Of a stretch of DNA of 15,292 nt, positions 7,238 to 14,278 are shown in pieces (the stretch's first letter is position 1; each line of letters begins with the position of its first letter). Source of the stretch: AC-32 sp035473395 (GTDB lineage: Bacteria; Actinomycetota; Thermoleophilia; Gaiellales; Gaiellaceae); the NCBI GenBank assembly GCA_035473395.1, contig DATIOF010000109.1, positions 1-15,292 on the forward strand. The letters are read 5' to 3'. Position numbers and translations under genes: made by a program. The notes beneath the pieces were generated by a model, which searched no databases, was not told the DNA's origin, and saw nothing but the letters and a program-made list of their open reading frames with translations.

Positions 7238-9139
7238 ATGCTCAGGGCGCTGGATCGCTGGGCGGCTCGGCTGCTGCTCGGTGCCGGCGGGACCCTGGCG
7301 GCGGTCTCGGTGCTTTTCTCGTACGGGTCGTCCGGCGGACGGCTCGTCTGGATCGGCGTGGTGGCGCTGGCGGTGGCGACGGCGGTCGTGGTCAGCGCGT
7401 TGGCGGGTCTGCCGCGGCCGGCGTTCTCGCGCGAGGCCGTGGTCGCGCTCGGCTTCTTCGCGGCCTTCGTCTGCTGGAACGGGATCTCGGTGATCTGGTC
7501 GATCGAGGGCGACCGCTCGTGGGCGTACTTCAACCGCGGGCTCGTCTACCTTGCGTTCGCGGTGGTCGGGCTCTGGCTCGGGCCGTGGGTGCGAGAGTGG
7601 GCCTACGTGCTGGCGGGCGTGCTGGCGCTGCCGCTTGGCTGGGCGCTGCTCGGGAAGGCGATCCCGGCGCTCGGCTCGTCCGGTCGCGTGGCTCGGCTGA
7701 GCTCGCCGATCGGCTACTGGAACGCGCTCGGCCTGCTGTTTGCGATGGCATTGCCGCTCGCGGTGTGGCTGGCGGCGCGGCGGGAGCACCGGCACTGGCT
7801 GCGCTCGGCCGGCGTGGTCTACATCTACGCGCTCGTCGTCGGGCTCTTGCTGACCTATTCGCGCGGCGGCGTGCTGGCAGCCGGAGTGGCGATCGTGCTG
7901 TGGCTCGTGCTCGGCTCGCCGCGGGTCGAGAGCGCCGCAGCGCTGCTGCTCGGCGGCGGGGCCGGGCTCGGGGTCGCGGTCTGGGCCTTCTCGCGGCCAG
8001 GGCTCTCCTCGGACGGCCAGCCGCACTCGGTGCGCGCGCACGACGGCGCCTGGTTCGCGGTCGTCTTCGTGCTCGCAGCGGTGGCGGTGGCGGCGCTCGC
8101 CTACCTCGGGTCGCTCGCCGAGGAGCGGCGGCCGTTGTCCGACGCCCGGCGCGCGCTGGTCGGGCGGGTCGCGCTCGGCGTGCTCGTCGCCGGGGTGGCG
8201 GTCGGTTTGGTCGTGCTCGTCGCGGAGGCGAAGCCGCAGGGGTGGTTCCGCGAGTTCACCTCGCAGCCGACCGACGCCTCGCTGCAGGGCGGCCCGCAGC
8301 ACTTGGCGAACGCGAGCTCGTCCAGCCGCTGGCTCTGGTGGCAGGAGGCGTGGAAAGCCTGGCGGGCGCAACCGGTCCGCGGCACAGGGGCCGGGACGTT
8401 CGACCTGACCCACCGGCTGCTGCGCAAGAACAACATCGTCGTCACCGAGCCGCACAACGTTCCGCTGCAGTTCCTGAGCGAGACCGGGCTGGTCGGCCTC
8501 TTCGTCGCCATCGCCTCGATCGTCGCTGCCGCGGTCGGCGTCTGGCGTCGCGTGCGCGGGCGCGATCCCGCCGTGGTCGCGCTGGCCGTGCTCGCGGCGG
8601 CCTACGTGATGCACTCGCTGGTCGACTTCGACTGGGACTTCGTCGCGGTCACCGGGCCGTTCCTGCTCTCGGTCGGCGCGCTACTCGGCGGGCGGGCCGT
8701 GCGCGACGAGCCGCGGATCGCGTGGGCGCCGCTGCCGGCCGTCGTCGCGATCGCGGTCGCGCTCTCGCTGCTGACGCCGTGGTTCGGGGAGCGCTCGACG
8801 GACTCGGCGCGCGCCGCCCTGGCGGACATGCGGCCGCTGGTCGCCTACCGCGATGCGCGCGATGCGCGATCGCTGAACCCGCTCGCGATCGACCCGCTCC
8901 TCGTGCAGGCACAAGCGCTGGAGCAGCTCGGCGACCCTCAGGGCGCGCGGCAGCTCTACATCGACGCGGTCGAGCTGCAGCCGCTGAACTGGCGCCCGTG
9001 GTGGGAGCTCGGCACCTTCGAGGAGGGCCAGCGGGACTTCGGCCGAGCGATCCCGGCGCTTGAGCGCGCGGTCGAGCTCGACCGGCTCAACCCGGTCACG
9101 ACCGGCGCGCTGCAGCAGGCCAAGGCCGCCAACGGCTAG
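7238..9139 (+). CDS. O-antigen ligase/polymerase family protein with TPR tail
   Basis: A 633-residue polytopic membrane protein of the Wzy_C/WaaL superfamily. About a dozen hydrophobic helices are visible, with TYSRGG (206-211) and a large loop running through RWLWWQEAWKAW and RGTGAGTF to EPHN (404-407; H406 matches the family's conserved histidine) and FLSETGLVGL. Family members join or polymerise lipid-linked glycans on the outer membrane face. In a lineage without LPS the acceptor may be a capsule, wall polysaccharide or glycoprotein; this is inference. Residues about 547-633 look like two or three TPR repeats, an uncommon C-terminal extension. The ATG is supported by a -10-like TAGCCT nine bases upstream and the lack of a ribosome binding site. 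Confidence 0.87.
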   Translation: MLRALDRWAARLLLGAGGTLAAVSVLFSYGSSGGRLVWIGVVALAVATAVVVSALAGLPRPAFSREAVVALGFFAAFVCWNGISVIWSIEGDRSWAYFNRGLVYLAFAVVGLWLGPWVREWAYVLAGVLALPLGWALLGKAIPALGSSGRVARLSSPIGYWNALGLLFAMALPLAVWLAARREHRHWLRSAGVVYIYALVVGLLLTYSRGGVLAAGVAIVLWLVLGSPRVESAAALLLGGGAGLGVAVWAFSRPGLSSDGQPHSVRAHDGAWFAVVFVLAAVAVAALAYLGSLAEERRPLSDARRALVGRVALGVLVAGVAVGLVVLVAEAKPQGWFREFTSQPTDASLQGGPQHLANASSSSRWLWWQEAWKAWRAQPVRGTGAGTFDLTHRLLRKNNIVVTEPHNVPLQFLSETGLVGLFVAIASIVAAAVGVWRRVRGRDPAVVALAVLAAAYVMHSLVDFDWDFVAVTGPFLLSVGALLGGRAVRDEPRIAWAPLPAVVAIAVALSLLTPWFGERSTDSARAALADMRPLVAYRDARDARSLNPLAIDPLLVQAQALEQLGDPQGARQLYIDAVELQPLNWRPWWELGTFEEGQRDFGRAIPALERAVELDRLNPVTTGALQQAKAANG

Positions 9140-9188
9140 TCGTTTGTGGCACGGTGCGCTCGGCAGGAACTGCGAGAAGGGAGGCCCG

Positions 9189-10379
9189 ATGAGGCAAACC
9201 ACCATCGCATTGGCGCTTGTCGCCTTGGTAGCGGGAGTCGTGGGGAGCGGAACCGCGCTCGCGAAGCCCAAGTCGTCGGGCGCGATGTCCATCGTCGCGA
9301 CCGGCTTCAACAATCCCCGCGGGCTGACGTTCGGCCCGGACGGGTACCTCTATGTGGCCGAAGGCGGCCTCGGTGGGACGCACAGCTCCGCCAGCGATCC
9401 CTGTCCGCAGGCCCACGGCGACGCGGCACCGTACTTCGGCAGCACGAACAGCCCGACGCTCGGAGGACGCATTTCGAAGATCAGCCGCCACGGCGTCGTC
9501 TCGACCGTCGTGAGCGCGCTGCCCTCGAGCCAGACCTCACCGGCGTTGGGGAATCTGGTCAGCGGCGTCTCGGCCGTGCAGTTCGTCGGGCACACGCTCT
9601 ACGGCCTGCTCGCCGGCGCCGGCTGTTCGCACGGCGTGCCGACCGTGCCGAACGGCGTGTTCCGCGTCGGCCCGGGCAACTCGTGGACGCTGATCGCGAA
9701 CCTGAGCGCGTTCCAGGCCTCGCATCCCGTGGCACAGCCGGACGACGAGGACTTCGAGCCCGACGGCACCTGGTACAGCATGGGCGTCGCCGGCGACGCG
9801 CTCTATCCGATGGACTCGAACCACGGCGAGCTCGACCGCGTCTCGACCTCAGGGTCGATCAGCCGCGTGCTCGACATCTCCGCCGTGGTCGGGCACGTCG
9901 TCCCGACGGCGATCGCTTCGCCGGGACACGAAGGCGACGATGAGGATCACGGCGACGGCGACCACCATGGTCACCACGGCCACAGCTGGGCGCACGACGA
10001 GCACGGGCACCCGGCCTTCGTGATCTCCAACCTCGGCGTCTTCGGGCCCGGGGACGGCAACACCCCGAACGAAAAGGTCTGGACGCTGAACGGTCACAAC
10101 CTGACCGTGCGGGCCACCGGGGTCGAGCAGGTGCTCGGCCTCGCGTTCTCGGACGGGAAGCTGTACGCGCTCGAGTCGAGCGCCACGCCCGGCGGGCCGA
10201 CGCCCGGAACCGGCGCGATCGTGCGGATCGGCAAGAACGGGCCCGACAAGACGATCGTCTCCGGCCTGGTCTTCCCGACCGGGATGACCGCCGGGCCTGA
10301 CGAGGCGCTGTACGTGTCCGAGCAGGGGTTCGGCTTCCCGGCCGGACAGGGACGCGTCGTGCGGGTCCCGATCGGCTAG
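9189..10379 (+). CDS. Secreted ScyD/ScyE-family beta-propeller protein
   Basis: A 396-residue exported protein. The signal peptide covers residues 1-25, with an ALA-type cleavage site before KPK. NHL-like propeller blades follow, with repeated G-L-x-F/A-x-P/G-D-x-L-Y motifs such as NNPRGLTFGPDGYLYVAE (near 40-57), LGLAFSDGKLYALES and PTGMTAGPDEALYVSEQ. The NLSAFQASHPVAQPD and MDSNHGELDRVSTSGSI segments match the ScyD/ScyE family, named from the cyanobacterial scytonemin cluster but widespread in actinobacteria with unknown roles. An Asp/His-rich insert (246-274, up to H274) may bind metal. The ATG is chosen over the upstream start at 9060 because AAGGGAGG (9177-9184) lies four bases before it and the signal peptide begins there. 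The gene lies 49 bases after the ligase gene, so it may be co-transcribed. Confidence 0.87.
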   Translation: MRQTTIALALVALVAGVVGSGTALAKPKSSGAMSIVATGFNNPRGLTFGPDGYLYVAEGGLGGTHSSASDPCPQAHGDAAPYFGSTNSPTLGGRISKISRHGVVSTVVSALPSSQTSPALGNLVSGVSAVQFVGHTLYGLLAGAGCSHGVPTVPNGVFRVGPGNSWTLIANLSAFQASHPVAQPDDEDFEPDGTWYSMGVAGDALYPMDSNHGELDRVSTSGSISRVLDISAVVGHVVPTAIASPGHEGDDEDHGDGDHHGHHGHSWAHDEHGHPAFVISNLGVFGPGDGNTPNEKVWTLNGHNLTVRATGVEQVLGLAFSDGKLYALESSATPGGPTPGTGAIVRIGKNGPDKTIVSGLVFPTGMTAGPDEALYVSEQGFGFPAGQGRVVRVPIG

Positions 10380-10385
10380 GGCATT

Positions 10386-10425
10386 CGCGCTCCGGGCCGG
10401 CTGGTCGTCAGCCGGCCCGGGCGCG
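10386..10425. terminator. Strong bidirectional GC-rich hairpin terminator
   Basis: A perfect 12-base inverted repeat, left arm CCGGGCCGGCTG (10392-10403) and right arm 10409-10420, flanks a five-base loop. Five more outer pairs (10386-10390 with 10421-10425) extend it to 17 pairs, with a single bulged T at 10391. It begins seven bases after the ScyD/ScyE-like stop and contains the methyltransferase stop codon (10408-10410), so it can end transcription from both sides. There is no T-run, as is common for terminators in high-G+C actinobacteria. Confidence 0.8.
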
Positions 10426-11136
10426 CAGCCAGATCTGCGTCCAGAAGGGCGCGAGCAGGCGGTAGGTCAGCGGCTCGGCGAGGTGCGCGGCCGTGTCGGC
10501 CGGCGAGTTCGAGAAGAGCCGCTTGCGGTTGTTGTGGAAGCGCCGGATCTCCGTGAAGCCGGCCTCGCGCAGCAGCCGCTTCAGGCGTCGCGGGCTGTAG
10601 CCGAGCTCGGTCGTCCCGTACGCGTCCGAAGCACCGCGCCCCTGGTAGCGCTGCTTCCAGTTCGGCTCGGCGACGAGGATCCGGCCGCCCGGCTTGAGCG
10701 CCCGGTGCGCTGCCGCGAGCACGAGCTCGGGCCGCTCGCTGTGGTGGAGCGCGTCGTAGATCAGGCAGGCGTCGAAGCGGTGGCCGAGGTCGAGCTGCTC
10801 GTAGTCGCCGGCCTCGAAGACGACGTCGAGCCCTTCGCGCGCGGCCTCCTCGCGGGCGATCGCGATCATCTCCGGCGAGATGTCGTAGCCCTCGGCGTGA
10901 ACGCCGTGCCGCGCTGCGAGGCGGGTCATCCAGCCGGAGCCGCAACCGAGCTCGACCAGGCTCGTGCCCACGTGCAGGTCGAGGAGCTGCAGGACGTAGC
11001 CGAAGTCGATCAGGAAGCGCGCGGACTCGCGTGGGTTGTGCCGAAACGGTTTCGACCGAATCCAGTCCCGGCCCTCGTCGCCGACGCGCGACGGGTAGTC
11101 GATCTCGGCCTGCTTGCGCGGGTCGTCCGAAGGCAC
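10408..11136 (-). CDS. Class I SAM-dependent methyltransferase
   Basis: A 242-residue cytoplasmic enzyme. Motif I is VELGCGSGW (61-69), D85 in AEGYDIS is placed to bind the SAM ribose, and FDACLIYDALHH (121-132) and RALKPGGRIL (145-154) are the usual post-core motifs of the Methyltransf_11/25 type. The substrate is unknown; an Arg-rich, aromatic C-terminal part (about 180-242) may form the acceptor site. It is the last gene of a leftward group after an SDR epimerase and a LytR_C protein, so a glycan or lipid target is possible. The start is GTG. A TATCAT box six bases upstream and the lack of a ribosome binding site suggest a separate leaderless transcript. The stop codon lies inside the terminator stem. 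Confidence 0.87.
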   Translation of the reverse strand: MPSDDPRKQAEIDYPSRVGDEGRDWIRSKPFRHNPRESARFLIDFGYVLQLLDLHVGTSLVELGCGSGWMTRLAARHGVHAEGYDISPEMIAIAREEAAREGLDVVFEAGDYEQLDLGHRFDACLIYDALHHSERPELVLAAAHRALKPGGRILVAEPNWKQRYQGRGASDAYGTTELGYSPRRLKRLLREAGFTEIRRFHNNRKRLFSNSPADTAAHLAEPLTYRLLAPFWTQIWLRARAG

Positions 11137-11142
11137 CCGCCG

Positions 11143-11148
11143 ATGATA
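11143..11148 (-). promoter_or_regulatory. Probable -10 box for leaderless methyltransferase mRNA
   Basis: Read on the minus strand, TATCAT matches TANNNT and ends six bases before the methyltransferase GTG, within the 21-base gap after the LytR_C gene. No good -35 is visible 17 bases upstream, so this is a secondary promoter candidate only. Confidence 0.4.
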
Positions 11149-11157
11149 GGGGCCGGC

Positions 11158-11664
11158 CTAGCCGCCGACGACCAGGGCCAGCTTGGCGCCGTGCAGGTCG
11201 CCCTTGCGCAACCCGTCGAGCGGCGAGACGATCGCGACGCCGAGGTCGCGGGCCAGGCGGCGCGCCTCGCGCACGCGGCCGGCTCGGTACATCACGACGC
11301 TGTGCCCGTAGCTGCCGCGCGGCGCGTTCCCGACCTTGCCGACGATGTACCCGCGCGCGCGCACGCGCGAGGCCTCGGACGCGGCGGCGCCCGCGACGCC
11401 GTTGCCGTTCAGGATCGTGACCGAGGTCAGGCGGCGCGGCAGCAGCGGGAGCGTCGGCTCCGGCTTCGGCTTGGTCACGGCCGGCGCCTTGACGGCCTCG
11501 GCAATCGCGTGGTGCGCCATCGGCTTGGCCACCAGCGCCACGCCGACGACCACCAGGCCGAGCAGCTCGAGCATCGCCAGCCCGGCGGCGACGACGGCGA
11601 TCGTGCGCCAGGGGTGGTGGCGTTCGGGGCCGGGCGGGCTCGGATGCGGAAGGACGTGCTCCAC
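11158..11664 (-). CDS. Membrane-anchored LytR_C domain protein
   Basis: A 168-residue protein with a Pro/His-rich cytoplasmic N-terminus, one membrane helix (about 21-46), a Lys/Pro-rich linker (about 58-78) and an external LytR_C domain (about 82-166) starting at SVTILNGNGVAGAA. LytR_C usually sits at the end of LytR-CpsA-Psr phosphotransferases that attach glycopolymers to peptidoglycan. Here the catalytic LCP domain is absent, so this is a stand-alone form, perhaps a binding or partner module. The start is GTG with no good ribosome binding site close by; a GGAGG lies about 33 bases upstream. The frame is the same as that of the preceding epimerase, with only its TAG and 13 codons between, which is noteworthy. 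Confidence 0.78.
   Translation of the reverse strand: MEHVLPHPSPPGPERHHPWRTIAVVAAGLAMLELLGLVVVGVALVAKPMAHHAIAEAVKAPAVTKPKPEPTLPLLPRRLTSVTILNGNGVAGAAASEASRVRARGYIVGKVGNAPRGSYGHSVVMYRAGRVREARRLARDLGVAIVSPLDGLRKGDLHGAKLALVVGG
11352..11369. other. 18-base alternating pyrimidine-purine tract
   Basis: Uninterrupted alternation of C with G or A for 18 bases inside the LytR_C coding region, encoding the Arg/Ala-rich segment near residues 99-104. Such tracts can adopt Z-form DNA under negative supercoiling. It may simply reflect codon choice. Confidence 0.35.
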
Positions 11665-11703
11665 GGCGGATCGTTCGATTCGCCGCCGCTTGCCGCCCTC
11701 CTG

Positions 11704-12600
11704 CTAGCTCGAGATCGACTCCCAGGTCAGGCGCAGGCCCTCTTCCAGCGGCACCTCTGGCCGCCAGCCCAGCTCGCGCTCGGCGCGCGAGACGTCGAGC
11801 ACGCTCCGCTGCAGCTCGCCGAGCCGCGCGGGCGCCTGCTCCGCGTCGAGTGACGACCCCGCGACGCGGCGGCAGGCGTCGTAGAGCTCGACCACCGAGG
11901 TCTCGCTGCCCGTGCCGACGTTGAAGACGCCGCCGTCCTGCCCGGCCGCCGCGACCGTCGCCCGCGCCACGTCGCCGGCGTAGACGTAGTCGCGCGTCTG
12001 CAAGCCGTCGCCGAAGATCCGCGGCGCCCGCCCTTCGGCCAGCGAGCCGAGGAAGATCGCGACCACGCCGGCCTCGCCGTGCGGGTCCTGCCGCGGCCCG
12101 TAGACGTTGCCGTAGCGGAGCGAGACATGCCGCGTCCCGTAGAGTCGGTTGAAGGCCGCCAGGTACTCCTCGCCCGCGAGCTTCGAGACGCCGTAGGGCG
12201 CGAGCGGCCGTCGCGCCGCCTCCTCGGTCGCGGGCCCGTCGCACTCGCCGTAGATCGCGCCGCCCGTCGAGCTGAAGACGACCTGCGTCTCGTGCGCGCG
12301 CGCGGCCTCGAGCACCTCGATCGTCCCGAGCACGTTCACGGACGCGTCGTGTGTGGGCCGCTCGACCGAGACGCGCACGTCCACTTGGGCGGCGAGGTGG
12401 AAGCAGACCTCCGCTTGCTCGAAGACGTCGCCGAGCCCCTCGCGGACGTCGCGCTCCACGAGCGGCACGCCTTCGGGCACGTTCTCGCGCTTCCCGTTCG
12501 AGAGGTCGTCCACGACCGTCACCTCGTCGCCGCGCGCCAGCAGCGCCTCGACGACGTGCGAGCCGATGAACCCGGCGCCCCCTGTGACGATCGCTCGCAC
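11704..12600 (-). CDS. NAD-dependent epimerase/dehydratase (UDP-glucose 4-epimerase-like)
   Basis: A 298-residue extended short-chain dehydrogenase. It shows the NAD-binding TGGAGFIG motif (6-13), D31-D32 after the second strand for the NAD ribose, HLAAQ (68-72), a serine/threonine triad near S110-T112 and the catalytic YGVSK pair (Y136, K140). RYGNVYGPRQ and DYVYAGDVA are family-typical. It most resembles nucleotide-sugar 4-epimerases that feed polysaccharide synthesis; the exact sugar is not decidable. GTG at 12600 gives the classic RAIVTGGAGFIG start and lies eight bases after TAGGAT. The longer GTG start at 12624 would overlap the tmk start codon. It heads a leftward group with the LytR_C and methyltransferase genes. 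Confidence 0.9.
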   Translation of the reverse strand: MRAIVTGGAGFIGSHVVEALLARGDEVTVVDDLSNGKRENVPEGVPLVERDVREGLGDVFEQAEVCFHLAAQVDVRVSVERPTHDASVNVLGTIEVLEAARAHETQVVFSSTGGAIYGECDGPATEEAARRPLAPYGVSKLAGEEYLAAFNRLYGTRHVSLRYGNVYGPRQDPHGEAGVVAIFLGSLAEGRAPRIFGDGLQTRDYVYAGDVARATVAAAGQDGGVFNVGTGSETSVVELYDACRRVAGSSLDAEQAPARLGELQRSVLDVSRAERELGWRPEVPLEEGLRLTWESISS

Positions 12601-12614
12601 TGGCTCATATCCTA
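12584..12614. promoter_or_regulatory. Overlapping divergent promoters for epimerase and tmk
   Basis: Two -10 boxes overlap almost completely. TATCCT on the plus strand (12608-12613) lies eleven bases before the tmk ATG, with a -35-like GTGACG (12584-12589) and an 18-base spacer. TAGGAT on the minus strand (12609-12614) lies eight bases before the epimerase GTG. Neither gene has a convincing ribosome binding site, so both messages look leaderless or nearly so. Simultaneous firing would be sterically excluded. Confidence 0.5.
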
Positions 12615-12624
12615 GGCGGCGCAC

Positions 12625-13221
12625 ATGTTCGTCACCTTCGAAGGGCTCGACGGCTCAGGCAAGTCGACCCAGGCCAACCTGCTCGCCGAGGCGCTCGCCG
12701 GCGAGGGCCGCGACGTCGTGGCCACGCGCGAGCCGGGCGGGACGGAGCTCGGCGAGCGGATCCGCGAGCTGCTCCTGCACCAGGGCGACGTCACGCCGTG
12801 GGCCGAGGCGGCCCTGTTCGCGGCCGCGCGGGCGCAGCTGCTCGAAGAGGTGATCGCGCCGGCGCTTGAGCGCGGCGCGGACGTGATCTGCGACCGCTAC
12901 CTCGACTCGTCGCTCGCCTACCAGGGCATCGCGCGCGGGCTCGGGCTCGACCGCGTGCTCGAGCTGAACCTCCAGGCGGTGCTCGGCGTGCTGCCAGACC
13001 GCACCTTCCTGCTGCTGGTCGACCCGGCCGAGTCGGCGCGCCGCGTCGGCTCCGACGGCGACCGCATCGAGCGCGAGGACGACGACTTTCGCGCGAGCGT
13101 CGACGCTGCGTACCGCCAGCTCGCCGAGGTCTTTCCGGAGAGAATCCAGACGATCGACGGCACGCGCCCGCCGCGCGAGATCGCCGAGGAGGTGCTCGCT
13201 GAGCTTCGACAGCGTTCCTGA
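12625..13221 (+). CDS. tmk: Thymidylate kinase
   Basis: A 198-residue dTMP kinase that phosphorylates dTMP to dTDP for DNA synthesis in the cytoplasm. Visible motifs are the P-loop GLDGSGKST (7-15), REPGGT (35-40), DRYLDSSLAYQG (90-101) and the arginine-bearing lid around 139-152 (DRIERED). The P-loop lacks the arginine of type I enzymes, while the lid is Arg-rich, as in type II bacterial enzymes. The length is normal for the family. The ATG is the only reasonable start. The downstream holB reading frame overlaps its last 23 bases, giving a tmk-holB pair of the kind common in bacteria. Confidence 0.95.
   Translation: MFVTFEGLDGSGKSTQANLLAEALAGEGRDVVATREPGGTELGERIRELLLHQGDVTPWAEAALFAAARAQLLEEVIAPALERGADVICDRYLDSSLAYQGIARGLGLDRVLELNLQAVLGVLPDRTFLLLVDPAESARRVGSDGDRIEREDDDFRASVDAAYRQLAEVFPERIQTIDGTRPPREIAEEVLAELRQRS
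13186..13192 (+). promoter_or_regulatory. Shine-Dalgarno GAGGAGG deciding a CTG start
   Basis: GAGGAGG lies inside the 3' end of tmk and is followed by six bases and then CTG at 13199, an ideal spacing. The holB frame has no ATG, GTG or TTG anywhere upstream of 13394, so this site argues for initiation at CTG. Confidence 0.65.
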
Positions 13222-14278
13222 GCAGGACGAGGCGAAGCGGCTCCTGCTGGCGGCTCTCGCCGAGGGCCCGGCGCACGCGTACCTCTTCCACGGGCCAGCC
13301 GGCGTCGGCAAGCGCGCGACGGCGCTGGCATTCGCCTCGGAGCTGCTCGGCGGCGACCCGCGTGTCGAGCGGCGCTCGCATCCCGACCTGTACGTGCTCG
13401 AGCCGCTCGGCGACCAGATCCGGATCGACGCCGTCCGCGAGATGCGGCGCGACCTGCACATGCGCCCATTCGAGGCGCAGCGGCGCGTGTACCTCGTCTT
13501 CGGCGCGCACCTGCTGAACGACGAGGCGGCCGACGCCCTGCTGAAGGACCTCGAGGAGCCGCCCGAGTACGCGGTGATCGCGCTCGTCGCCGACGAGGTC
13601 GGGCCGCTGCCCGACACGATCCGCTCGCGCTGTCAGGCGATCCCGTTCCGGCGGCTCTCCGAGCGCGCGGTGCGCGCCGAGGTGGTCGCGCGGGCGCCGC
13701 AGCTCTCGGAGGAAGAGGCGACCTCGATCGCCCGCGTGGCGAGCGGACGGCTCGACCGGGCCGAGCGCCTGCTCGATCCGGCGTCCGCGAAGCGACGCGG
13801 TGCGCTGCTCGAGACGGCGCGCTCCGTCTACGCGGCGGAGTTCAACGCCGCGGCGGCGGCGCGCGGACTGGTGGAAGCTTCGCGCGAGCGCGCGGCCGAA
13901 GCGAAGGAGCGCGAGGAGGCCGCCGTCGAGGGCCTCGACCTGACCGCCCGCGAGGCCGAGCAGCGCGTCAAGCGAGCCGCGCGCGGGGCCGAGCGCGAGG
14001 AGCTGCTCGCCTCGCTGGAGGAGCTGGCGTCCTGGTACCGCGACCTCGTCGCCGCGGCCGCCGGCGCCGAGAAGGCGCTCGTCCACGTCGACCGGGCCGA
14101 GGAGCTGCGCGAGGACGGGACGCTCGAGCGGCTCGAGGGCGCCGAGCGCGCCGCCGAGCTCGTGCGCGAGACCTGGCGCCGTTTCGAGGAGTTCCAGCTT
14201 TCGCCGGCCCTCGCCCTGGAGGCGCTCTTCGTGCAGCTGCGCCGCGCGTTCGCCGGGTCGATCACCGTGGCCGCGTGA
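13199..14278 (+). CDS. holB: DNA polymerase III delta-prime subunit (CTG start)
   Basis: A 359-residue clamp-loader subunit of the AAA+ fold. With the CTG start it opens as (M)SFDSVPEQDEAKRLL, the usual N-terminus, followed by a Walker A-like GPAGVGKR (32-39, with Arg in place of Ser/Thr), HPDLYVLEP, IRIDAVREM, the LLNDEAADALLKDLEEPPE segment typical of delta-prime/DnaX proteins, and the SRC motif (143-145). The zinc-finger cysteines found in many delta-prime proteins are missing from the loop before HPDLY. The C-terminal third is a charged helical collar domain. The first conventional start, GTG at 13394, would remove 65 residues including the P-loop, so it is rejected. It overlaps tmk by 23 bases and the next gene by 4 (GTGA). 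Confidence 0.85.
   Translation: MSFDSVPEQDEAKRLLLAALAEGPAHAYLFHGPAGVGKRATALAFASELLGGDPRVERRSHPDLYVLEPLGDQIRIDAVREMRRDLHMRPFEAQRRVYLVFGAHLLNDEAADALLKDLEEPPEYAVIALVADEVGPLPDTIRSRCQAIPFRRLSERAVRAEVVARAPQLSEEEATSIARVASGRLDRAERLLDPASAKRRGALLETARSVYAAEFNAAAAARGLVEASRERAAEAKEREEAAVEGLDLTAREAEQRVKRAARGAEREELLASLEELASWYRDLVAAAAGAEKALVHVDRAEELREDGTLERLEGAERAAELVRETWRRFEEFQLSPALALEALFVQLRRAFAGSITVAA

Noticed and set aside
6902..8614. A 570-codon open frame on the minus strand, antisense to the ligase gene
   Set aside because: Its translation is rich in Arg, Asp, His and Pro with no domain or hydrophobic pattern, as expected of an antisense shadow of a G+C-biased gene; it also crosses two well-supported genes.
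8850..8873. GATGCGCG tandem repeat in the ligase gene
   Set aside because: It is a short coding repeat (DARDAR) at the start of the TPR region with no sign of a wider array.
9060..9188. Upstream start for the ScyD/ScyE-like gene
   Set aside because: It would overlap the ligase gene and put 43 Arg/Ser/Pro-rich residues ahead of a clear signal peptide that has its own strong ribosome binding site.
10376..12244. A 622-codon minus-strand frame spanning the epimerase, LytR_C and methyltransferase genes
   Set aside because: It runs in a different frame from three genes with recognisable catalytic motifs and encodes Arg/Ala-rich low-complexity sequence.
12601..12624. GTG at 12624 as the epimerase start
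   Set aside because: The extra eight residues are not typical of the family, and the site overlaps the tmk start codon and the predicted -10 box.
13394..14278. GTG at 13394 as the holB start
   Set aside because: It would drop the P-loop and the conserved N-terminus, and a better ribosome binding site precedes CTG at 13199.
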